NCBI RefSeq assembly: GCF_900156545.1
Contig: NZ_FTNW01000002.1
Span: 744,001 to 808,000, forward strand
From: Aquipseudomonas alcaligenes
GTDB taxonomy: Bacteria; Pseudomonadota; Gammaproteobacteria; Pseudomonadales; Pseudomonadaceae
Reading direction: 5' to 3'
DNA: 64,000 nt
This document shows, piece after piece, positions 57,759-64,000 of this stretch. Both the position numbers and the translations under genes were made by a program. The stretch's first letter is position 1, and every line of letters begins with the position of its first letter. The notes beneath the pieces were generated by a model that saw only the letters and a program-made list of their open reading frames with translations, ran no database searches and was not told the origin of the DNA.

Positions 57759-57816
57759 GAACGATCACGCCCTGCGGAAAAGCGCCAAAGCCATCTGGGC
57801 ATGCGGATGCCCGGGC

Positions 57817-58269
57817 CTAGTCGAACAGCGTGCAGGCCATCACCAGGGCATCCTCGCGCCCACCGGCGGCCGGGTAGTAGTCACGCCTGCGGCCGACTTC
57901 ATTGAAGCCATAGCGCTCGTAGAGGCGGTAGGCGCTCTGGTTGCCGGCACGCACTTCGAGGAAGCACTCGCCCGCGCCAAGCTGGCGGGCGCGCTGCATC
58001 AGGTGCTCCAGCAACTGCAACCCCAGCCCACGGCCCTGGCTCTGCGGGCGCACGGTGATGTTGAGCAGGTGCGCCTCGTCGAGAATGATCTGGATGATGC
58101 CGTGGCCGATCTGCTCATCCCCGTCGAACATCAGCCAGCAGTCATAGGACTTGAGGCCATCGGCGAACAGGTTGCGGCTCCAGGGATGACTGAAGGCCGC
58201 ATTCTCGATCTGCACCACGCGGTCGAGGTCCGCCTCGGTCATCGGGCGGAAGTGGACAGCGGCACTCAT
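57817..58269 (-). CDS. rimI: Ribosomal protein S18 N-alpha-acetyltransferase
   Basis: A 150-residue GNAT protein: FRPMTEADLDRVVQIENAAFSHPW, HLLNITVRPQSQGRGLGLQLLEHLMQRA and FLEVRAGNQSAYRLYERYGFNEVGRRRDYYP, the RimI pattern for acetylating the S18 N-terminal alanine. It overlaps the preceding gene by four bases, the holD-rimI order known from E. coli. Confidence 0.93.
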   Translation of the reverse strand: MSAAVHFRPMTEADLDRVVQIENAAFSHPWSRNLFADGLKSYDCWLMFDGDEQIGHGIIQIILDEAHLLNITVRPQSQGRGLGLQLLEHLMQRARQLGAGECFLEVRAGNQSAYRLYERYGFNEVGRRRDYYPAAGGREDALVMACTLFD

Positions 58270-59054
58270 AACGGCTGCTTCCAGCGCGGCATGATACGGC
58301 GCATGGCACGCCAGACCTCGACCTTGCGTTCGTGCTCGTCCATCAGCAGCTCCAGGCTCGGCAGCGCCCAGGCAGCGCCCAGGCCCTCAACCTGCAGCTC
58401 GCGGTTGTAAGCCTCGGCATCCGCCTCACCGGCAAAGCGCACGGCGGGCAGGCCGATCAGCCACAGGCAGCGGCAGGGCTCGGCCTCCAGCTGGCCGGCC
58501 AGCACGCCCTGTACGTAGTCGCGGGCGGCATCCGGCCCCTGGTCGAGGTTGCCGCGGGTGAGCAGCGGCCAGCGGATCGGCGAGCCATCGCCAACCTGCT
58601 GCGGGGCATCCGGCAGACCGGCGGCGCGCAACAGGTCCTTGAGCAACAGATAGGAAGGGTCGCGGCTCTGGAACGGTTCGCCGGTGGCCAGCTCGACCAG
58701 CAGCGCGCAGTCGCCCGCGCGCAGCAGCTGCAGAGCGAAGCGCGGCGGCGGCAGCACCGGCTTGGCCTCGGCCACCGGCGCTTGCTCCGGCTCAACCTTG
58801 GCCTCAGGCTTGGCAAACACCTTGGATGCGGCCGACGGGCGCGGCACTTCGATGACCGGGCGCGACGGCTCCGCCGCAGCCTTGGCCTCGACCACCGGCG
58901 CGGCGACGGGCACAACAGGCGCGACCTCCGGCTCAGGCAACGGTTGCAGCAACTCGGCGCGCGAGGGCGCGGCGAACGGCAGCTCCACGCGCGGCAACCA
59001 GCTGGCCACCTGCATGGCGGTCAGATAGGCGCGACGGCGGACTTCTTCGATCAA
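58266..59054 (-). CDS. holD: Probable DNA polymerase III psi subunit (cryptic HolD)
   Basis: A 262-residue protein with an N-terminal RRRAYLTAMQVASWLPRVEL, comparable to the RR-x-YL-x-MGI-x-W-x-R start of HolD; a Pro/Ala/Val-rich linker at about 40-105; and a C-terminal alpha/beta domain (FALQLLRAGDCALLVEL to WRAMRRIMPRWKQPL). Pseudomonads were reported to have a divergent, much longer psi encoded next to rimI, and the same holD-rimI overlap exists in E. coli. Similarity to classical psi is low, so the call relies on position and the N-terminus. Its partner chi (holC) is at 28901. Confidence 0.7.
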   Translation of the reverse strand: MIEEVRRRAYLTAMQVASWLPRVELPFAAPSRAELLQPLPEPEVAPVVPVAAPVVEAKAAAEPSRPVIEVPRPSAASKVFAKPEAKVEPEQAPVAEAKPVLPPPRFALQLLRAGDCALLVELATGEPFQSRDPSYLLLKDLLRAAGLPDAPQQVGDGSPIRWPLLTRGNLDQGPDAARDYVQGVLAGQLEAEPCRCLWLIGLPAVRFAGEADAEAYNRELQVEGLGAAWALPSLELLMDEHERKVEVWRAMRRIMPRWKQPL

Positions 59055-59191
59055 GAGCGGCTTCCAGGACGGACGGAATCAGGCGCGAATTGTGGACTGA
59101 ATCGGCCCCCGGGAAAAGGCCGATGGAGTGACGGTCATGCACAGGCCCTTTCCAGTACAATCCGGGCTTTTGCGACGGACCGACCCCGCCC

Positions 59192-60439
59192 ATGATCGAC
59201 CCCAAGCGCGTGTTGCGCGCCCTCGCCGAGCACTGGACGCTGCTCGAACCGCTGTGCGAGCGCTTCGACACCGGCACCCTGAGCCTGGTGGAGCTGCGCA
59301 ACCAGCTCAGCACGCAGCTGCCCGAAGGCAGCCCCGCCGACATCACCGCCCTGCTCGACCAGTGGATCCGCCTGGACATCCTGGTGCCGGTGGCCAAGAG
59401 CCCCAACCGCTTCGAGCTGAACGCACAGATCCACGACTTCCTCGCCTACCTGCGGCGTGAACACCGTTTGGGTTTGTGTCTGGAGATCGAGGCCTACCTG
59501 CGCCACCTGGAGCGCCTGGCCGGCTATATCCAGGATGCCTTCGAGGTGCGCGACGGCAACGACCTGGCGCGCCAGCTGCGCCTGCTCGATATGCGCGTGC
59601 GCGACGTTCTCAAGAAGCTGGCCAACGACGAGCAGGCGCTGGTCGGCGTGGCCGAGCGGGCCAAGACCAGCGACCGGCAGATTCCACTGCGCCAGCGCTA
59701 CGCCGAGGTGCTGGCCACCTGGGACGAATATGTCGAGCCGATGATCCAGCTGGTCTCCGCCGACGGCGCCTTTGAGCAGGGTGTGCGCCGCGTGGAGCAG
59801 GTGCTGCTGCGTCTGCTCGGCGAACAGCAGCGCCTCGGCCAGCTGGTCGACGACGACCTGCTGCTGCGTACCCATGCGCGCATCCTGGAGATGCAGACCG
59901 TCGCCCAGCTGACCCTGCGCAAGGCCCGCGAGCTGCTGCTGCCGCTGCGCGAGGAAGCGCGCCGGCACAACGCCGTGACCCGTGGCGCCGCGCTGGCCCT
60001 GTCGGTGATCCGCAAGAAGGGCCTGGACGCCCTGCCGCAGGCCTCGATGCCGCTGTTCACCCGGCCTCAGAGCACCTTCCTCGGTACCGCCAGTCAGGTG
60101 GAGAGCTACGTCTACGCCCTGGCCCGCTTCCAGCCCAAGCCCAACCAGTTCCCGCGCGCCAGCGGCTCGCGCAAGGGCGCACCGCCCAAGGCGCCACGCA
60201 CCGCGCGCGAGATGATCGAGCGCTGCGAACAGGCCCTGCCGCTGCCGGACCTGATGGTCTGGCTGCTGGAACAGGAGCCGGACGGCGCCACCGACGAACT
60301 GCTCTACTGGTTTTCGCGGCTGTCGCGTGACGGCCGCTTCCAGCGCGAGCGCCTCGAACGCCGCGACTACCTCACCCGCGAGCATCAGGTCAGCCTGAGC
60401 TCCTATGCCCTGATCAAGCCGGCCGGGACCTCCGCATGA
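59192..60439 (+). CDS. mksF: Condensin kleisin subunit MksF
   Basis: The kleisin-type subunit of the MksBEF condensin, 415 aa, mostly helical (LRALAEHWTLLEPLCERFDTGTLSLVELRNQLSTQL; AYLRHLERLAGYIQDAFEVRDGNDLARQLRLLDMRVRDVLKKLAND). It should bridge the heads of MksB and recruit MksE. It is first in a three-gene operon, with an ATGA overlap to mksE. The P. aeruginosa order is the same. Confidence 0.9.
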   Translation: MIDPKRVLRALAEHWTLLEPLCERFDTGTLSLVELRNQLSTQLPEGSPADITALLDQWIRLDILVPVAKSPNRFELNAQIHDFLAYLRREHRLGLCLEIEAYLRHLERLAGYIQDAFEVRDGNDLARQLRLLDMRVRDVLKKLANDEQALVGVAERAKTSDRQIPLRQRYAEVLATWDEYVEPMIQLVSADGAFEQGVRRVEQVLLRLLGEQQRLGQLVDDDLLLRTHARILEMQTVAQLTLRKARELLLPLREEARRHNAVTRGAALALSVIRKKGLDALPQASMPLFTRPQSTFLGTASQVESYVYALARFQPKPNQFPRASGSRKGAPPKAPRTAREMIERCEQALPLPDLMVWLLEQEPDGATDELLYWFSRLSRDGRFQRERLERRDYLTREHQVSLSSYALIKPAGTSA

Positions 60440-61137
60440 ATATCGATCTGAAAGAACTCACCCAGCTCGCGCCGATCTTCCGCGAGCTGTTCAAGGGCTA
60501 CCACATCAGCCGTGCCGCCCCCGAGCTGTATACCCAGCTGTCCAACCAGCAGGACGCCTACCGCGCGCTGTTCAAGTCGCTGGGCTACGAGCTGGTCTGC
60601 GACAGCCGCGGCTTCTACTACTTCGTGCCGGAGCAGATGGGCGCCCAGGTGAACAAGACCGCCCAGCGCCTGGCGCTGTTCACCTTTATCCTGGTTGAAC
60701 ACCTGGCGGATCAGGGCCGCGACCCGCTGGCCGTGCTCGACGGCGGCAGCCTCGGCCGCGACGAGCTGCCGCCGCTGCTGGAGAAGTACAAGGACCTGTT
60801 CCTCCAGGCCGAGGTCACCACCCAAGAAGAATTGGAAGAGAAGGTCATGCGCCGCCTGGCCCAGCTCGGTTTCGCCAGCGAGGACAATGGCGTGTACCGC
60901 TTCCTTGCACCGATGCACCGCTTCCTCGACGTGTGCCTGTCGGTGCAGCAGGACCGCGACCTGGCCGCCAGCCTGCACAGCAACCTGCCGCTGCCAACAC
61001 CGGAGCTGGTGGTCGACGAAGCCGAAGAAGACATCGTGCGCATCGAGCCGCTGCCCGTTGCCACCGAGGAATCCGAGGAAGAGGCCCTGGCCCGCGCCAT
61101 GGCCGAGGAACGTGACGCCCAGGAGATCGACGCATGA
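60436..61137 (+). CDS. mksE: Condensin accessory subunit MksE
   Basis: Winged-helix kite-type subunit, 233 aa: DLKELTQLAPIFRELFKGYHISRAAPELYTQL and EEKVMRRLAQLGFASEDNGVYRFLAPMHRFLDVC, ending in an acidic tail (EEAEEDIVRIEPLPVATEESEEEALARAMAEE). It binds the kleisin MksF. ATGA overlaps on both sides imply stoichiometric production. Confidence 0.9.
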   Translation: MNIDLKELTQLAPIFRELFKGYHISRAAPELYTQLSNQQDAYRALFKSLGYELVCDSRGFYYFVPEQMGAQVNKTAQRLALFTFILVEHLADQGRDPLAVLDGGSLGRDELPPLLEKYKDLFLQAEVTTQEELEEKVMRRLAQLGFASEDNGVYRFLAPMHRFLDVCLSVQQDRDLAASLHSNLPLPTPELVVDEAEEDIVRIEPLPVATEESEEEALARAMAEERDAQEIDA

Positions 61138-63953
61138 GCCAGGAACGCTACGGCATCCGCCGCTTCGCCCTGCTGAACACCGCCGGCTACAGCCTCGGCA
61201 TCTTCCCGCTGGAAAACCCGCTGTCGGTCTACGGCGCCAACAACCTGGGCAAGTCGGCGTCGATCAACGCGCTACAGTTCCCCATCCTGGCGCGCATGTC
61301 CGACATGAGCTTCGGCAAGTACAGCCTGGAAGCCTCACGCAAGTTCTACTTCGCCTCGGACACCAGCTACATCCTGGTCGAGGTCGCCCTGCCCCACGGC
61401 CCGCATGTGATCGGCGTGGCCGGGCGCGGCCCGGGCGGCGGCTTCGGCCACCAGTTCTTCGCCTACCAGGGCGAGCTGCACCTGGAGCACTACCAGCAGG
61501 ACGGCGTCTGCCTGCGCCAGCGTGAACTGTTCAAGAACCTCGGCCAGGCCGGCATCACGCCTTATGAACTGAAGCCCGAGGAACTGCGCCGCCTGCTGGT
61601 CGGCGGCCACACCAGCATCCCGCTGGACCTGACCCTGATCCCGCTGCGTTCGACCAGCGAGCAGAGCCTGAAGACCTTCCGCGCGCTGTTCATCAACCTG
61701 CTGCATATGCGCGAGATCACCGCCGCCAAGCTCAAGCAGCTGTTCCTCGATGCCTTCGAGCACAGCCTGCGCTCGGGCAGCGTCGACTACATCGCCGCAA
61801 CCGAGGAAGCCTTCCGCGACGTGCGCCGCATGGAGCAGGACTACCAGGCACTGGTCGCCGCAGGTCCCTTGGTCGAGGCGCTATCCGGTGGTGTGGCCCA
61901 GCGCGAAGTGCTGCGCGGCAAGCTGCATCGCCTCTCACCGCTGCTGGATAACCTGCTCGGCGCCTGGCAGGACTACTCCGGTGCGCGCAAGGAAGAGCTG
62001 GTGATCCAGGCCGAGCACTACAAGCGCGAGCAGGACGGCCTGCAGAACGAACAACGCGGCGGCACCGCCGAGCTGATGCGCCTGGAGCGCGAGATCAGCG
62101 AGATCCAGCGCTGGCTGGGCGAGCTCTCGGCGCTGAAGAACCGCTTTGCCCTGGTCACAGACGCGAAGGTGCTGGAAGAACAGCTGCTCGCCGCCAAGGA
62201 TGCCCACGACGAACTGGCCGGCGCCCTGGCGCAGTCGCGGCAGTTCTCCGCCGAGGACCTGGACGAGCGCCTGCGCGACCTGGAGAAGCGCCTGAAATCG
62301 GTCAGGCAGCAGCTCGACCATGCCGACAACAACAGCTACTCGCGCCTGCGCGAGGAGTTCAGCCAGGCCGACGTCGACCGTCTGATGCGCCTGTTCAACG
62401 GCCAGCTGTTCAGCCTGCCGCTGGGTGAGAAAGGCATCCAGGCCGAAGGCGACGACTGGGTCAAGGCCGTCGAGGCGGTGCTGGATCGCTTCAAGGGCGA
62501 CACCTTCGCCGTGCCGGGCCTGTCCATCGACCTCTCGCACATCGAGCCACCGGCCCTGCAGGCGCTGGCCGACCGCGCCGCCCTGCGCGACCAGAAAGAC
62601 CGTCTGGAGCGCGAGCTCAAGCAACTCAAGACCCAGCAGGCAGTGGCCAACGACCGTGCGGCGAGCAAGGCCCAGGCCGAACAGCTGTACCAGGCCGTGC
62701 TGGATGCGCAGAAAGCCCTGGAAGACTTCCGCAAGAGCCAGACCCTGGCCGCCGAGGAGCCAGCCAAGCTGGAGCAGTTGGCCGAGGCCGAGGCCGCCCA
62801 GGACGAACTCAAGCGCGCCTCGGACGCCTTCACCGAGCGCGTGCAGCAGCTGTCCGCCAAGCTGCAACTGGTCGGCCGTCAACTGGCCGACCTGGAAGCC
62901 AAGGAACGCACCCTGGAAGACGCTCTACGCCGTCGCCAGCTGCTGCCGGCCGACCTGCCCTTCGGCATACCGTTCATGGAACCGGTCGACGACAGCCTGG
63001 ACAACCTGCTGCCGCTGCTCAACGACTACCAGGACAGCTGGCAGGCGCTGCAGCGCATCGACGGCCAGATCGACGCGCTGTATGCCCAGGTGCGTCTCAA
63101 GGGCGTGGCCAAGTTCGACAGCGAGGACGACCCGGAGCGCCGCCTGCAGCTGCTGGTCAACGCCTATGCGCACCGGCAGGACGAGGCGCTCACTCTAGCG
63201 AAGGCCAGACGTGCGGCGGTCACCGATATCGCCCGGACCCTGCGCAATATTCGCAGCGACTATGACAACCTGGAACACCAGCTAGCGCTGTTCAACCGCG
63301 AGATCAATAAGCGCCAGGTGTCCAACCTGGAGAGCTTCCGCATCGTCCTAGCGCCCAACCGCGACGCGCTCAAGCACATCGACCAGATCATCCACAGCGC
63401 CGGCCAGTACGAGGAAGGCGAGACCCTGTCGGTATTCGATCTGTCGCAGAGCGCCGAGCAGGATGCCAAGAACGAGGAGGCCAAGGACTACCTGTCGCGC
63501 CTGGTGGCGGCCAACGGCAACCAGCTGGGCCTCAAGGACCTGTTCGAGCTGGCCTTCGAGATCACCAAGGTCGGTGGTCAGCCGGTGATGCACACCGACA
63601 TCGATGGCGCTGCCTCAAACGGCACCACCATGACCATCAAGGCGCTGACCAACATGTACCTGCTGCTGCACCTGATGGATCGCGAGCAGGCCGGCAAGGT
63701 ACGTCTGCCCTACTACCTCGACGAAGCGGCGGATATCGACGAGCGCAACCAGCAGGCGCTGATCGAGACCAGCCTGCAGCTCGGTTTCGTACCGATCCTG
63801 GCATCGGTCAAGCCGCAGGTCTCAGCCCATGTGGCCATCGACCTGGAAGGCGGCAGCGGACCGAACGGCATCTACATCGACGAGGCGGACTGGAAGTTCA
63901 TCACGCGTCGCGAGACTGCCAAGGTCACCGAGGAGCAGGCCGAGCTGGCCTGA
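61134..63953 (+). CDS. mksB: SMC-like ATPase of the MksBEF condensin
   Basis: A 939-residue SMC-like ATPase, shorter than true SMC. Walker A is GANNLGKSASIN (Lys40); two coiled-coil arms extend over about 235-405 and 480-620 with a small hinge between, then a further helical part; a degenerate signature (AASNGTT) precedes Walker B YYLDEAADIDERN (Asp863, Glu864). It should form the DNA-entrapping ring with MksE and MksF and act in chromosome organisation. A terminator follows at once, so no nuclease subunit MksG/JetD is in this operon. Confidence 0.92.
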   Translation: MSQERYGIRRFALLNTAGYSLGIFPLENPLSVYGANNLGKSASINALQFPILARMSDMSFGKYSLEASRKFYFASDTSYILVEVALPHGPHVIGVAGRGPGGGFGHQFFAYQGELHLEHYQQDGVCLRQRELFKNLGQAGITPYELKPEELRRLLVGGHTSIPLDLTLIPLRSTSEQSLKTFRALFINLLHMREITAAKLKQLFLDAFEHSLRSGSVDYIAATEEAFRDVRRMEQDYQALVAAGPLVEALSGGVAQREVLRGKLHRLSPLLDNLLGAWQDYSGARKEELVIQAEHYKREQDGLQNEQRGGTAELMRLEREISEIQRWLGELSALKNRFALVTDAKVLEEQLLAAKDAHDELAGALAQSRQFSAEDLDERLRDLEKRLKSVRQQLDHADNNSYSRLREEFSQADVDRLMRLFNGQLFSLPLGEKGIQAEGDDWVKAVEAVLDRFKGDTFAVPGLSIDLSHIEPPALQALADRAALRDQKDRLERELKQLKTQQAVANDRAASKAQAEQLYQAVLDAQKALEDFRKSQTLAAEEPAKLEQLAEAEAAQDELKRASDAFTERVQQLSAKLQLVGRQLADLEAKERTLEDALRRRQLLPADLPFGIPFMEPVDDSLDNLLPLLNDYQDSWQALQRIDGQIDALYAQVRLKGVAKFDSEDDPERRLQLLVNAYAHRQDEALTLAKARRAAVTDIARTLRNIRSDYDNLEHQLALFNREINKRQVSNLESFRIVLAPNRDALKHIDQIIHSAGQYEEGETLSVFDLSQSAEQDAKNEEAKDYLSRLVAANGNQLGLKDLFELAFEITKVGGQPVMHTDIDGAASNGTTMTIKALTNMYLLLHLMDREQAGKVRLPYYLDEAADIDERNQQALIETSLQLGFVPILASVKPQVSAHVAIDLEGGSGPNGIYIDEADWKFITRRETAKVTEEQAELA

Positions 63954-63970
63954 CTCCTTGCGCAAACGAA

Positions 63971-63996
63971 AAGGGCCGCTGATGCGGCCCTTTTTC
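63971..63996 (+). terminator. Terminator after mksB
   Basis: AAGGGCCGC/GCGGCCCTT stem, TGAT loop, TTTTTC tail, 17 bases past the mksB stop and almost at the window end. Confidence 0.93.
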
Positions 63997-64000
63997 TTGG

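Noticed and set aside
59192..63953. Wadjet (JetABCD) plasmid-defence system
   Set aside because: The SMC, kleisin and kite genes are present, but no JetD/MksG gene follows and a terminator closes the operon; gene order matches the MksBEF of P. aeruginosa.

Overview
The window reads as chromosomal DNA of a high-GC Pseudomonas (sensu lato). This rests on gene content and order: ureD-ureA-pat-ureB-ureC; lptF/lptG divergent from pepA-holC-valS; phr next to pagL-murI-moeB-prmC-prfA-hemA; lolB-ispE-tRNA-Gln-prs-rplY-pth-ychF; rimI; and mksF-mksE-mksB are arrangements known from P. aeruginosa and relatives. Several extra blocks (an atzF-urt unit, a light/lipid gene block, ethanolamine genes, operon-embedded repeats) suggest a species other than P. 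aeruginosa. The species call is inference; no rRNA or marker comparison was possible.

1-11,430: the tail of a receiver-domain protein, a MarC-family membrane protein, then a nitrogen-scavenging operon atzF-gntR-urtABCDE behind a sigma-54-like promoter, ending against a convergent chemoreceptor gene. 11,490-16,460: ethanolamine use (permease, eutB, eutC on the minus strand; a divergent AraC-type regulator). 16,500-21,320: urease structural genes ureD, A, B, C with two acetyltransferase genes inserted, then a DksA/TraR-type zinc-finger gene. Urea import, ethanolamine deamination (giving ammonia) and urea hydrolysis thus lie side by side; ureEFG and urea carboxylase are not in the window. 21,390-25,060: oxaloacetate decarboxylase-type enzyme with repeated palindromic operators, a periplasmic binding protein, a YegD-type Hsp70 and a small lipoprotein. 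25,075-33,600: lptG/lptF, pepA, holC, a small proline-rich gene, valS and two small genes.

33,600-42,050 is the most striking block. Two TGTACA-N12-TGTACA operator pairs precede a DUF523/DUF1722 gene, a MerR regulator with a degenerate cobalamin/light pocket, a photolyase, and five overlapping genes (NTF2-like, SDR, FAD oxidoreductase, DUF1365, Cfa-like methyltransferase) followed by DUF2878. It looks like a photo-inducible repair and lipid-modification operon. 42,060-43,560 holds a SlyB-like lipoprotein behind four exact 11-bp-spaced PhoP-type half-sites, a YkgJ-type gene and pagL.

43,650-55,750 is housekeeping: minus-strand hemA-prfA-prmC-moeB-murI, then plus-strand TPR lipoprotein, lolB, ispE, two identical tRNA-Gln, prs, rplY, pth and ychF. 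55,850-56,640 has tRNA-Met followed by a short AT-richer cargo gene bracketed by duplicated hairpins, probably an island remnant. 56,860-64,000 carries a DMT exporter, rimI with a probable holD (psi), and the mksF-mksE-mksB condensin operon closed by a terminator.

Dispersed CCCTCTCC/GGGAGAGG hairpins sit in at least six gaps inside operons, and two GTAGCCCGGAT-type REP elements are present. No CRISPR array, complete IS element, rRNA or prophage was seen.
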